A stretch of DNA of 64,000 bases from Mesobacillus subterraneus (GCF_003937825.1 NZ_RSFW01000002.1:186001-250000); one strand, 5' to 3'; shown: positions 7,931 to 17,747, counted from the stretch's first letter. Notes: a model not told the origin generated them from the letters alone. Made by a program: numbers and translations.

Positions 7931-9999
7931 ATGGCTACGACAAAAAGCTGTGTTTACGAAAATGACAGACAACTTAATAGCTTTATAGTGAGCAATTCAT
8001 TCCAAGCCAGTACGAATCTTTTAGTACAGATTTTTTTTCGCCAGGGAGAAGAACAAAAGCTCCTGCACCTTAAACAATTGCTAACCAAGAACCTGCCTCA
8101 GGCTTCCGTGATAAAGTGTGAACTGGAAGAGAACACAATACCCGGGAGCAAGATGATCCTTTCCTTTACGACCTTCACCAGAGAAGAACTTGATGCATTC
8201 CTGAATAAAGAGAAGCAGTATGCAATCAGTGCCTTGACCAATATGGTCGAAGCCTCTCAACAAGACATCCTTCATCTTAACGAAAGCCTTAAACTATCTG
8301 AGCAATATTATCGGTCCCTCTTTGATAACAATGGCGATTTTGTTTATTCAACCGATTTGAATGGAAAATTCACAAGCGTGAATCAGGCCTTCCTTGCCAC
8401 TTTTGGTTTCCGGGAAGATGAGCTGATCGGCAGGCCGGCGCTTCATTTTATCAACCCTGAAGATGTACCAAGGGCTAAAATGCATTTTGTCCAGGCGCTG
8501 AGGGGAAAGGACCAGACATATTCCATTGAAATACGGATGAAAAGCGGGGAATCCCGAATATTCCAGATTAAAAATATCCCCATTACCATCAATGGAGAAT
8601 GCGTGGGCACTTATGGAATTGGGCGTGATGTCACAAGCCAGAAGAAAACAGAAGAGAAAATCATCCAGCTTGCCTATTATGACCATGATACAGGACTGCC
8701 CAACAGAATGAGATTCACCGAGCAGCTCGAGGAATCGATCAGCCTTGCCAGGAAAAAGAAGGAAATGATTGCAGTTCTGGTCCTGGATATTGACCGTTTT
8801 AAAATCATCAACGACAGCCTTGGGCATTATGCTGGCGATATTGTCCTGAAGGAACTGGCGGAGAGAATAGAAAGTCATTTGCCGAAGGGTGCGTATCTTG
8901 GCAGGTTCAGTGGTGATAAATTCACCATGATGCTCTCAAAAGATGTACACGTTGATGAAACAACGACATTAGCGAGGGAGCTGCAGAGGATCATCTCAAG
9001 ACCTCTGTACTACCAGCAGCAGGAATTCATTGTCACTGCCAGCATTGGCATTAGTTTCTTTCCGGGAGATGGCCTTGATGAGCATCTCCTGTTTAAAAAT
9101 GCTGATATTGCAATGAATCGTTCAAAGAATCAGGGCGGCAACAAAATTACTTTCTTTTCAAACGGCATGAATGATCAGGCAATGGTCCGGCTTGAGCTCG
9201 AAAGCTATTTGCGGAAGGCGCTGGAAAAGGATGAATTCTATCTTTGCTACCAGCCGCTAATGGATCTGAAGTCCGGCGAGATTACTTGTACGGAAGCGTT
9301 GATTCGCTGGCAGCACCCTCATTTGGGATTGGTATCGCCAGCACAATTCATCCCGCTTGCTGAGGAAACCGGATTGATCGAGGAAATCGGAGCCTGGGTA
9401 CTCACAACTGCATGTGTCCAGACAAAAAAATGGCAAATGAAGGGTTATCCTAATCTTGGAGTGTCGGTCAATGTTTCAGCCTACCAGTTCCAGCAGCATG
9501 CCTTCATCGGCCAGGTGATCCATGCGCTCCAGGTGTCACAGCTCGATCCGGAAGCCTTGTCACTGGAACTGACCGAGAGCGCGATGCTGAAGGATATTGC
9601 CTACAGCATTTCCGTCATGAAGGCATTGCAGGATTTGGGCGTGAAAGTCTCGATAGATGATTTTGGTACAGGGTACTCGTCGCTGAGCTATCTGCGAAAT
9701 CTGCCAATCGACACCTTGAAAATCGACCAATCGACACCTTGAAAATCGACCAATCGTTCATCAATAATCTGCATGATGAACCGTCCGACATTGCGATCGT
9801 CAAGGCAATCATAACCATGGGGAAGGGCTTATCGGTAAAAGTTGTCGCTGAGGGTGTTGAAACCTATGAACAGCTAAATATCTTAAGAGACCTGGATTGC
9901 CACTATGCACAGGGATACTATATACAGAAACCGCTTGAAACAATAGCCTTCGAAAAAGGCTTCAGGACCGTGGAAAAAACGGCGTATACAGTCAAATAA
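7931..9999 (+). pseudogene. PAS-GGDEF-EAL protein, frameshifted in the EAL domain
   Basis: From ATG 7931 (GGAG six bases before) the frame stays open to a TGA at 9740-9742 (603 residues). It has a PAS domain (YYRSLFDNNGDFVYSTD onward), a GGDEF domain (DHDTGLPNRMRF) and most of an EAL domain (TEALIRWQHP, then IDDFGTGYSSLSYL). A 23-bp tandem duplication at 9705-9750 shifts the frame just as KIDQS is reached. The rest of the EAL domain, including the conserved Lys of KIDQSF and the Glu of VVAEGVET, continues to 9999 in another frame. Removing one copy restores a 681-residue frame. The GGDEF signature itself reads SGDKF, so cyclase activity is unlikely; the intact form would be a c-di-GMP phosphodiesterase or sensor. 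Confidence 0.88.
9705..9750. repeat. Exact 23-bp tandem duplication causing a frameshift
   Basis: CAATCGACACCTTGAAAATCGAC at 9705-9727 is repeated exactly at 9728-9750, and CAATCG follows at 9751. The single-copy reading (L-P-I-D-T-L-K-I-D-Q-S-F-I) is canonical EAL sequence, so the second copy is the insertion. ATCGAC also recurs inside the unit, giving microhomology for slippage. Confidence 0.95.
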
Positions 10000-10005
10000 C
10001 CAGAA

Positions 10006-10036
10006 GGGCCTGCATGTATGGTGCAGGCCCTTTTTT
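10006..10036 (+). terminator. Intrinsic terminator after the GGDEF-EAL gene
   Basis: A 9-bp stem GGGCCTGCA / TGCAGGCCC with a 7-nt loop runs into TTTTTT. It lies between convergent genes, and its T tract touches the stop codon of yisN. Confidence 0.85.
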
Positions 10037-10595
10037 ATGATATTCTCTCAATTACTGTCCGTTTTCCATTGCTCAACGTCAGTTCAAATCGGTCATTTTG
10101 TATTTCGAAATAATCAAAATGGTGCTGGACACTGCAAATTGATTCTTCATTGTCCAGGATCAAAAAGTTCACACCCGATGCTCCGTTTTCCTGATCAAGG
10201 AAAGTCAGGTGATTATAACAATAAATACAGTCGTAAATTGAGAAATTGAGCGAATTCAATGTATTGATAAATTGGACAAATGCTTCATCGTTCAGCTCAT
10301 CAAGGAGCCGCTCAAATGAATAGATCAGCTGTTTCCTGATACGGATCATTTCCTGGTCCTGCAAAAAGAACTGTTCATTCCCTGTCTGGATGCAGCCGTT
10401 ATCCAGCAGGAATCCCTTGCACCATTTATTGTTCCGCAGAACCTCTACTTCCTGATGGATAAACTCATCAACGAGGGCTGCTTCCTCTGTTTCTTCATCA
10501 AAAAATACCCACTGGGAATTAATGTATTCAACTGTACCGGTATTGAAAGACCGGGGCTGGAATTCAATAAGGTTGCTTCGTTGTTGTCGGTTCAT
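10035..10595 (-). CDS. yisN: DUF2777 family protein (YisN-like)
   Basis: A 186-residue soluble acidic protein with VEYINSQWVFFDEETEEAAL near the N-terminus and a Cys pair DCIYC near residue 129. Sequence style and location between yisL and asnO match B. subtilis YisN. No catalytic motif is recognised and the function is unknown. CGGAGGAACCAG precedes the ATG. Divergent from asnO. Confidence 0.65.
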   Translation of the reverse strand: MNRQQRSNLIEFQPRSFNTGTVEYINSQWVFFDEETEEAALVDEFIHQEVEVLRNNKWCKGFLLDNGCIQTGNEQFFLQDQEMIRIRKQLIYSFERLLDELNDEAFVQFINTLNSLNFSIYDCIYCYNHLTFLDQENGASGVNFLILDNEESICSVQHHFDYFEIQNDRFELTLSNGKRTVIERIS

Positions 10596-10781
10596 CTGGT
10601 TCCTCCGTTAATTATCGCTCACCTTCTTTGTAGACAGATTTTGGCGAATTTATAACATGGTTTAGAAAGATAGGCAATTAACCAGTTTGGGTGCTGGTGC
10701 ATATGATGAGTATGCTTAAGCGAACACCACGTATTCGTTGAGTATGTTTCAATTAAAAGTTCCGCTGAAAGGATGATCAAT

Positions 10782-12629
10782 TTGTGTGGAATAACCGGCT
10801 GGGTAGATTATAAGAAGAATTTGGACCATGAACGTGAGAACATGGCAAAGATGGCGGAAACTTTGGCTAAAAGAGGTCCCGACGATACAAATGTATGGAC
10901 TTCAAAACATGCAGCTCTCGGCCACAAAAGACTGGTAGTTGTAGACCCTGAGGGCGGAAAGCAGCCAATGACCAGGGCAAAAGGAGATCACCGCTATACC
11001 ATTTGTTATAACGGTGAACTTTATAACACCGAAGACCTCCGAAAAGCGCTGTTATTAAAAGGATATTCTTTTAAAGGTCATTCTGATACAGAGGTTTTGC
11101 TTACTTCTTTCATGGAATGGAAGGAAAATTGTCTTGAGCATCTAAATGGGATCTTTGCCTTTGCTGTCTGGGATGCGCAGGAGGAAAAATTGTTCATCGG
11201 GCGTGACCGGCTTGGAGTAAAACCGCTGTTTTTCCTGGAAACTCCATCGGGTCTTATGTTTGCTTCTGAGCAAAAGGCACTTCTGGCTCATCCAGAAGTG
11301 AAGGCCGAGGTAGACAGGGAAGGCCTTTGTGAGGTTTTTGGGCTAGGTCCATCCCGCTCTCCGGGTGCAGGTATTTTCAAGAATATGAAGGAACTGAGGC
11401 CAGGACACGGGCTTATTTTTTCTAAAAATGGGCTGAAGACCTGGAGATACTGGAACGTGAAGAGTGAAGAACACACAGACAGTCTTGATGAGACGGCCGA
11501 AAAAGTACGCGATCTTTTCACAGATGCGGTCACACGGCAGCTTGTATCGGATGTACCCTTGTGCACATTCCTTTCAGGGGGCCTGGATTCCAGCGCTATC
11601 ACTGCGATTGCCGCGAATCATTATAAGGCAGAAGGCAAGGGGAGCCTGCATACTTACTCCATTGATTATGAAGGCAATGATCAGTATTTCAAGGAAAGCG
11701 AATTCCAGCCAAATGCCGATGGATACTGGATCAATAAAATGACCGAAATGTTCGGCACGACACATCACAACAGCATCATTACTCAAAGCGACTTAGCTGG
11801 ATATCTGACGGAAGCCGTCCATGTCCGTGATTTGCCTGGCATGGCGGACATCGATTCCTCGCTCCTCTGGTTCTGCCGTGAAATCAAACAGGATTTTACC
11901 GTAAGTCTTTCAGGTGAATGTGCGGATGAGATATTTGGCGGCTATCCATGGTTCCATAGACAGGAAGACTTGAGCAGGGCCGGATTCCCATGGATGCGCT
12001 CCATCAACGAGCGTCAAAATATGCTCCGCGACCATTGGCGGAAAAAATTGAATCTGGAAGAATATATGATGGGGAAATTCACCGAAACAATTGCCGAGGT
12101 TCCGGTACTTGACGGAGAAACTCCAGAAGAAGCAAAACGCAGACAATTATTCTATTTGAATATCATCTGGTTCATGACAACTCTCCTGGACCGGAAAGAC
12201 CGAATGAGCATGGGAGCGAGCTTAGAAGTCCGCGTCCCGTTTGCCGACCATCGCCTTGTCGAGTATGTATGGAACATCCCATGGAAAATGAAGATGCACG
12301 GCAACAGAGAGAAAGGCATATTGCGTAAAGCACTGGAAGGAGTGCTTCCCGATGAAGTCCTTTACCGCAAAAAAAGCCCGTACCCAAAAACACATCACCC
12401 AGGCTATACCCAGGCAGTCCAGACCATGCTCTCCGAATTCATGGCCGACTCCAACAGCGCACTCCACGAATTCTTCGACAGGAACACACTGAAAACCATG
12501 ATCGAAACCGAAGGAGCCTCCTTCAAGGTACCATGGTTCGGCCAGCTGATGACAGGACCGCAGCTGCTCGCCCAGCTTGCGCAGATTCATATTTGGTTCA
12601 GGGATTATGATATTAATATTGTGGAATGA
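10782..12629 (+). CDS. asnO: Asparagine synthetase (glutamine-hydrolysing), AsnO type
   Basis: A 615-residue class II glutamine amidotransferase/asparagine synthetase. The TTG at 10782 is chosen because it places Cys at position 2 (M-C-G-I-T-G-W); this Cys must become the N-terminal nucleophile. The upstream ATG at 10773 would bury it, and AAAGGATG sits five bases before the TTG. Other motifs: KRGPDD, YNGELYN, and the PP-loop FLSGGLDSSAI near residue 268. Converts Asp + Gln + ATP to Asn. AsnO is the sporulation-associated member of the three B. subtilis paralogues; length (614 there) and synteny support this assignment. Confidence 0.88.
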   Translation: MCGITGWVDYKKNLDHERENMAKMAETLAKRGPDDTNVWTSKHAALGHKRLVVVDPEGGKQPMTRAKGDHRYTICYNGELYNTEDLRKALLLKGYSFKGHSDTEVLLTSFMEWKENCLEHLNGIFAFAVWDAQEEKLFIGRDRLGVKPLFFLETPSGLMFASEQKALLAHPEVKAEVDREGLCEVFGLGPSRSPGAGIFKNMKELRPGHGLIFSKNGLKTWRYWNVKSEEHTDSLDETAEKVRDLFTDAVTRQLVSDVPLCTFLSGGLDSSAITAIAANHYKAEGKGSLHTYSIDYEGNDQYFKESEFQPNADGYWINKMTEMFGTTHHNSIITQSDLAGYLTEAVHVRDLPGMADIDSSLLWFCREIKQDFTVSLSGECADEIFGGYPWFHRQEDLSRAGFPWMRSINERQNMLRDHWRKKLNLEEYMMGKFTETIAEVPVLDGETPEEAKRRQLFYLNIIWFMTTLLDRKDRMSMGASLEVRVPFADHRLVEYVWNIPWKMKMHGNREKGILRKALEGVLPDEVLYRKKSPYPKTHHPGYTQAVQTMLSEFMADSNSALHEFFDRNTLKTMIETEGASFKVPWFGQLMTGPQLLAQLAQIHIWFRDYDINIVE

Positions 12630-12660
12630 AAAAGCAAGCCCTGTGTTGGGCTTGCTTTAA
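12630..12660 (+). terminator. Intrinsic terminator after asnO
   Basis: AAAAGCAAGCCC / GGGCTTGCTTT hairpin with a 6-nt loop. Confidence 0.8.
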
Positions 12661-12844
12661 ACTTTTATCATTATAAAATTATACCTTATGTGCTACCCAT
12701 TGGGGATTAATGGGGACTTTTTTATATAAAATATCTAATCTATCTATTAAAGAATAATTTCAATTTTAACCTATCAAAAAATTCTGTAAAATGAATACTA
12801 GGATATTAATAGCTTTGGGGACAGAAAATCACAGGAACACAACC

Positions 12845-12868
12845 TGATTCATAATTCCGGATGAATCA
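12845..12868. promoter_or_regulatory. 8-8-8 inverted repeat before the nitronate monooxygenase gene
   Basis: TGATTCAT at 12845-12852 and ATGAATCA at 12861-12868 are exact reverse complements separated by 8 bp, about 70 bp before the gene. Looks like a repressor or activator site. The rest of the 12661-12939 interval is AT-rich, and I see nothing else in it. Confidence 0.4.
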
Positions 12869-12939
12869 ATGGATAGTTATCCTCAAGTGCGGCTGCATAC
12901 CGACAATGAGAAAAATGATAATCGAGAGGAGCCGACAGT

Positions 12940-14019
12940 ATGTGGAATAATAGAGTGACGGAGATATTGAGTATTGATTACCCAATCATACAAGCACCAA
13001 TGGCAGGAGGGCTGACAACCCCTGTACTGGTAGCATCAGTGTCAAACGCAGGCTGCCTGGGTATGATTGGGGCAGGATATCTGGAACCCGGCCAGCTGAG
13101 AAGTCTGATTAAGGAAATTAGAGAGTTGACGGATAGACCATTTGGAGTAAATTTGTTCATCCCGGAGGATTTTAATATTGCCAAGCCTGAATTCGACTTG
13201 GCCTTCAAAAGGCTTCAGCCGTTTCGAGATGAGTTGAATATAATTGAAGAAGTACCGTCACACCCAAAACCGGAAGATGATCAAATAAGGTTCGCTCTGC
13301 TACTGGATGTCATCATCGAAGAAAAGGTTCCCGTCTGTTCTTTTACATTTGGCATTCCTTCAGCACCAATCATCTCCAGGTTAAAAAGCGCGGGAATCAT
13401 CCTCGTTGGAACTGCTACAAGCGTAAACGAAGCGGTAATGAATGAAAATGCCTGCATGGATATTGTCGTGGGGCAGGGGAGTGAAGCAGGTGGGCACCGT
13501 GGCACTTTCATGGGTAATGCAGGAAATCATTTAGTCGGATCCTTGTCCTTGATTCCTCAGATGACACACACACTCTCGATACCAGTTATTGCAGCTGGAG
13601 GGATAATGGATGGGAAAGGGTTTATGGCTTCGCTCTGTTTAGGGGCAAAGGGAGTACAAATGGGAACTGCTTTCTTAACATGCAAAGAGAGCGGTGCCCA
13701 TAATGTACATAAGGAGGCAATTCTCCAAGCAACCGAGTTAGATGCCGTTATGACTCGTGCTTTTTCTGGAAAATGGGCCAGAGGAATAAAAAATCAATTC
13801 ATTAAGGAAATGGAGGCTGGACAGATTACCGTCCCTGATTATCCAGTTCAAAATAAACTGACGGGGAAAATACGGAAGGTGGCAGCATTAAAGAATGATA
13901 GCCGATATATGTCGCTTTGGTCTGGACAAAGTCCTAGGCTGGCAAAGGATCAAACCGTCATAGAGCTGATCGGAAATATTGTCTTAGAAGCTGAGAAAAT
14001 AAGGGCATCGTTTAAATGA
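12940..14019 (+). CDS. Nitronate monooxygenase (2-nitropropane dioxygenase family)
   Basis: A 359-residue FMN-dependent TIM barrel. IIQAPMAGGLTTPVLVASVSNAG opens the flavin site, VVGQGSEAGGHRG contains the active-site His/Gly loop, and PVIAAGGIMDGKG with LGAKGVQMGTAFL forms the FMN phosphate site. It oxidises propionate-3-nitronate or alkyl nitronates in characterised homologues. GAGAGGAG precedes the ATG. It lies upstream of the sensor kinase but about 160 bp away, so membership in the dicarboxylate island is uncertain. Confidence 0.85.
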   Translation: MWNNRVTEILSIDYPIIQAPMAGGLTTPVLVASVSNAGCLGMIGAGYLEPGQLRSLIKEIRELTDRPFGVNLFIPEDFNIAKPEFDLAFKRLQPFRDELNIIEEVPSHPKPEDDQIRFALLLDVIIEEKVPVCSFTFGIPSAPIISRLKSAGIILVGTATSVNEAVMNENACMDIVVGQGSEAGGHRGTFMGNAGNHLVGSLSLIPQMTHTLSIPVIAAGGIMDGKGFMASLCLGAKGVQMGTAFLTCKESGAHNVHKEAILQATELDAVMTRAFSGKWARGIKNQFIKEMEAGQITVPDYPVQNKLTGKIRKVAALKNDSRYMSLWSGQSPRLAKDQTVIELIGNIVLEAEKIRASFK

Positions 14020-14178
14020 TTTGGTATCCAGACCAGAGTCCCGGAATCTTTCAGGTTCATATGTTAGCATAAAAATAAGGGGCGAGATGCCTTTATAAGC
14101 GGGTTTTCGTCCCTCGAAACAATTGGCCGGCCCTCTGCCAGTTTTATATATTCTGTTCACCTAAAGGAGTGCTATTTT

Positions 14179-15783
14179 TTGAGAATGAGTCTAAGGACTA
14201 AAATGTTAAGTATGTCCTTTTTGGTTGTTTCAATCTCTATTTTTACAAGCGGTTTAATTATGGTCTACAGTATTTCAGATGCTTTCGAGAAAGAACTTGG
14301 TGAAAGGGCAACGGCCATAGCCAGAACAGTAGCGCAAATGCCCAGTATACGAGAAAATGTCGGGATCCCGGGTGGAGAAACAATTATCCAGCCATTTGCA
14401 GAACGGACAAGGCTGGCTACGAACGTGGATTACATTGTTATCATTGATATGGACCGTATCCGTTACTCACACCCATCAGAAAGCCTAATTGGCAAGGAGT
14501 TTGTCGGAGGGGATGAGAAGGCATCCTTGTCAGAACACGAATATGTATCAAAAGCAAAAGGGACATTGGGCAATTCAGTCAGAGCTTTCGTCCCGATTAT
14601 GGATGAGGAAGGTGTTGTTCAGGTAGGGGTTGCTGTTGTCGGAATACTTACTCCTACATTTCAGTCACTTGTCGCCCAATATCGAAATGATATCTTCTTA
14701 TCTCTCGTTTGGGGGTTGATAATCGGGTTGTTCGGTTCTTTGTTCCTCGCAAACAATATAAAGAAGCAAACATTTAACCTGGAGCCTTATGAAATTGCCA
14801 GGCTGGCTGAGGAACGTTCTGCGGTTATGCAGGCAATGGACATGGGAATCATTGCTGTTGATGAACACGGGAAAATTACTTTTATGAACCGGCTGGCTAA
14901 AGAATTCGTGTTTAATGATTCAGAAAAAGAAATAACAAGGAACAATAGCCTGATAGAGTTCTTGCCTAATTTAAATGAGGTTATAACAAAAATCCTCAAT
15001 ATGCCTCACTCCCAGCAAATTGTAAATCGAAGCATGAATATATATGACAAAGTTTACCTGGTATCTCTTTATCCAATTTATGTTAAGGGTCAGGCGGCTG
15101 GTTCATTTATAACAATGGTGGATAAGACTGAAGCAAACCGTCTCGCTGAAGAGCTTACTGGAGTGAAAACGCTAGTAGATGCCTTAAGGGCACAAAATCA
15201 CGAATACATGAATAAACTCCATAGCATTGCCGGTTTGATTCAATTGGAAAGGACTGAAGAAGCCCTTGATATAATTATTGATGAAACCAACGATGAAGAG
15301 AATATTATTCAATTTCTGAAGGAATCGATTACGGATTATTCCGTTTCCGGTTTACTTTTGGGAAAACGGGCAAGAGCCCGTGAGCTTGGAGTCCAGTTTC
15401 ATCTTGACAGACAAAGTTATCTTCACTACCTTTTGGATGGCTTCAGTGCAGGGGATATTATTACTGTCCTGGGAAATTTAATTGAGAATTCCTTTGAAGC
15501 ATATTCACCCCAGGAAAAAAACAAAATTGTGGAATGCTTACTGCAGGGAGATAGAAATCATCTCTTGATTGTGGTCCGGGATAATGGAAAAGGAATCAGG
15601 GATGAAGATCGGAACAATATTTTTACATATGGATTCAGCACGAAGGCAAAGGATGGAAGAGGGATTGGACTGGCGCTTGTCAAGCAAATAATCGAGGCTC
15701 AGGGGGGATTGGTTAGGTTAGAATCCGAAATCAATAAAGGGACAAAAATAACCATTGAAGTGGAAAGAAGGGGAGAAAAATGA
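14179..15783 (+). CDS. Sensor histidine kinase, CitA/DcuS/DctS family
   Basis: A 534-residue kinase: a TM helix near residues 10-32, an extracytoplasmic PAS-like domain containing YIVIIDMDRIRYSHP, a second TM near 174-195, and a cytoplasmic PAS (AMDMGIIAVDEHGKITFMN). The SpoOB-type H-box NHEYMNKLHSIAGL has His341, followed by NLIENSFEA (N box), DNGKGI and GRGIGLALVKQI (G boxes). This architecture senses C4-dicarboxylates or citrate. The start is TTG at 14179, eight bases after AAAGGAGT. It overlaps the response regulator by 4 nt. In B. subtilis the equivalent is DctS. Confidence 0.88.
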   Translation: MRMSLRTKMLSMSFLVVSISIFTSGLIMVYSISDAFEKELGERATAIARTVAQMPSIRENVGIPGGETIIQPFAERTRLATNVDYIVIIDMDRIRYSHPSESLIGKEFVGGDEKASLSEHEYVSKAKGTLGNSVRAFVPIMDEEGVVQVGVAVVGILTPTFQSLVAQYRNDIFLSLVWGLIIGLFGSLFLANNIKKQTFNLEPYEIARLAEERSAVMQAMDMGIIAVDEHGKITFMNRLAKEFVFNDSEKEITRNNSLIEFLPNLNEVITKILNMPHSQQIVNRSMNIYDKVYLVSLYPIYVKGQAAGSFITMVDKTEANRLAEELTGVKTLVDALRAQNHEYMNKLHSIAGLIQLERTEEALDIIIDETNDEENIIQFLKESITDYSVSGLLLGKRARARELGVQFHLDRQSYLHYLLDGFSAGDIITVLGNLIENSFEAYSPQEKNKIVECLLQGDRNHLLIVVRDNGKGIRDEDRNNIFTYGFSTKAKDGRGIGLALVKQIIEAQGGLVRLESEINKGTKITIEVERRGEK

Positions 15784-16439
15784 TAAAGGTATTTATAGTT
15801 GAAGATGATCCGATGGTTCTTGATGTAAATATTGGATTCCTGAAAAGGCTTCCCTTCTTTCAATTTTGTGGTTCCGCTACCTTAGGAGTAGAAGCAGTGA
15901 AAAAGATTCAAGAGTTGAAGCCTGATTTGGTGCTGCTAGATATGTTTTTGCCTGACCTATCCGGCCTGGATGTAATGAAATCGATTCGGGAGCAGGAAAT
16001 CCCGACAGATGTGATCATGATTACTGCAGCAAGAGATGCCCAGACAATCCAGGATGTGTTACGGTTAGGAGCAGTTGATTATCTGGTGAAGCCCTTTCGT
16101 TTTAACCGATTCAAATCTGCGCTTGACGCTTACGAGAAAATGTGGAACAAACTAAATGCTAAACCTAGCTTGAAACAGGAAGACATCGACGAATTCAAAC
16201 AAATGCAGGGGCAGGAGGAATATCTTCCAAAAGGGTTAAGTGACAAAACACTCAAACAGATCCTTTTGGTATTGATGGAACAAACAGAACCCGTTACTGC
16301 CGAAAGCCTTGCTTCCAGTTCCGGCATGGCGAGGGTAACGGTAAGAAGATATTTGGAATATCTGGTCCAATCAAATAAAATCAGAGTGAATATCAAATAT
16401 GGAAGTGTAGGACGGCCAAGTCATTATTATTATATTTAA
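15780..16439 (+). CDS. Response regulator, CitT/DcuR/DctR family
   Basis: A 219-residue protein. The receiver domain has acidic residues VEDDP (8-11), phospho-acceptor Asp54 in VLLDMFLPDLSG, Thr in MITAA and Lys in YLVKPF. The C-terminal DNA-binding domain contains TAESLASSSGMARVTVRRYLEYL, the helix-turn-helix typical of CitB-type regulators. Cognate partner of the overlapping kinase; probable target is the downstream transport operon. Confidence 0.88.
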   Translation: MIKVFIVEDDPMVLDVNIGFLKRLPFFQFCGSATLGVEAVKKIQELKPDLVLLDMFLPDLSGLDVMKSIREQEIPTDVIMITAARDAQTIQDVLRLGAVDYLVKPFRFNRFKSALDAYEKMWNKLNAKPSLKQEDIDEFKQMQGQEEYLPKGLSDKTLKQILLVLMEQTEPVTAESLASSSGMARVTVRRYLEYLVQSNKIRVNIKYGSVGRPSHYYYI

Positions 16440-16479
16440 TTACATTAGAGTTTTGAAAATATTTCAGACCAAAAAGACC

Positions 16480-16506
16480 AAAAAGACCAATATGGTCTTT
16501 TTCTTG
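16480..16506 (+). terminator. Intrinsic terminator after the response regulator
   Basis: AAAAAGACCA / TGGTCTTTTT with a 3-nt loop. It is preceded by two further direct copies of GACCAAAAA (10-bp period), which could form alternative pairings. Confidence 0.65.
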
Positions 16507-16515
16507 TTGTGCATA

Positions 16516-16529
16516 TGAAAGCGCTTTAT
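16516..16529. promoter_or_regulatory. cre-like CcpA site upstream of the TRAP operon
   Basis: TGAAAGCGCTTTAT matches 12 of 14 positions of TGWAANCGNTNWCA with a perfect AAAGCGCTTT core. It lies 87 nt before the DctP-like gene, suggesting catabolite control of dicarboxylate uptake. A TTGACA follows at about 16549. Confidence 0.55.
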
Positions 16530-16615
16530 AATTCGAATTATCAAAATATTGACAAAGTATTTTCCTTAAAACGTCATTATTTTGCCATAAATAGAGGGAG
16601 GGGCAAATTGAACTA

Positions 16616-17668
16616 GTGATTCATAACCTTTTCCGTATTAAGTTCGTGATGATTTTAATGCTGGTATCCACCTCATTAATTTTGTCATCCTGTCAACCCC
16701 AGAATCGTGCAGTAGATCATGAGCAGATTAGCAGGGAAGAGAGAATCGTCATCCGTTTTTCCCATATCGTTGGTGAAAAAACCCCAAAAGGAATGGCGGC
16801 AAGGAGGTTTGCCAGCCTTGTTAAAGAGAAGTCAAACGGGTTTGTAGAAGTCCAGGTATTCCCGAATGGATATCTTTATAGGGATGGCGAAGAAATTGAT
16901 GGACTGCTTAAGAATGATATTCAAATGATTGCTCCGGCCACAGCCAAAATCACTTCCTTTGTACCCGAATGGCAAGCCTTGGATTTGCCTTTTGCGTTCA
17001 ATAGCATCGGTGAGGTTCATGAGTATCTTGAAGGGGAGATTGGAAGCAAATTAATGTACGGGCTCCAGAGGGAAGGTTTCTATCCATTGGGCCTCTGGGA
17101 CAATGGATTCAAGCAAATGACCAATATGACAAAGCCGCTTACACAGCCTCGAGATTTTCGAGGGTTAAAGTTTCGAATCATGCCTAGTGAGATAATCAGA
17201 CAGCAATTTCTGGAGTTAGAAGCAGGTACACAATCCAACTCTTTCAATGAAGTTTATCAATTATTGGAGAAAAACAAGATCGATGGCCAAGAAAATACAT
17301 ATTCCAACATTGTCAGTAAAAGGATCCATACCCAACAGAAATATTTGACAGCAAGCAATCATGGTTACCTTGGCTATGTCGTATTGCTCAAAAAAGAATT
17401 CTGGGACCAGTTACCTGAAGAGGTTCAAAAAATTCTCCAGGAATCTATTAAAGAGGTTACTGATTGGGAAAAAGAAATGGCCCGGAAAATGAATGAAGAG
17501 AGTTTACAAGAATTGAAGGATTGTAAATGTGTTGAAATCCACTTTTTATCAAAAGAAGAAAAACGGTTATGGGAAGAAGCTCTTAAGCCGATTTATCAGA
17601 GATTCGAAGATCGGTTTGGAGCAGAATATATAAATCAGCTTCCAAGGAACAAAGGGGCAGAACATTGA
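16616..17668 (+). CDS. DctP-family TRAP solute-binding lipoprotein, probable co-sensor (DctB-like)
   Basis: A 350-residue protein with a lipoprotein signal (MILMLVSTSLILSSC; lipidated Cys near residue 26). DctP-fold blocks: IRFSHIVGEKTPKGMAA, LPFAFNS and FRGLKFRIMPSEI, whose Arg normally grips a substrate carboxylate. GTG start at 16616; the ribosome site (GGGAGGGG) is rather far. The neighbouring TRAP transporter has its own TAXI receptor and no separate DctQ/DctM for this protein. In B. subtilis a DctP-type protein (DctB) works with DctS/DctR as an external co-sensor; the same job is inferred here. Confidence 0.8.
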   Translation: MIHNLFRIKFVMILMLVSTSLILSSCQPQNRAVDHEQISREERIVIRFSHIVGEKTPKGMAARRFASLVKEKSNGFVEVQVFPNGYLYRDGEEIDGLLKNDIQMIAPATAKITSFVPEWQALDLPFAFNSIGEVHEYLEGEIGSKLMYGLQREGFYPLGLWDNGFKQMTNMTKPLTQPRDFRGLKFRIMPSEIIRQQFLELEAGTQSNSFNEVYQLLEKNKIDGQENTYSNIVSKRIHTQQKYLTASNHGYLGYVVLLKKEFWDQLPEEVQKILQESIKEVTDWEKEMARKMNEESLQELKDCKCVEIHFLSKEEKRLWEEALKPIYQRFEDRFGAEYINQLPRNKGAEH

Positions 17669-17747
17669 GTGCCGGGCTCTGTTATGGATACCAAGTACCA
17701 TTTCCTTAAGAGCCGAACAGTCAAGAAAAAAATAAGGGGGAAATAGG

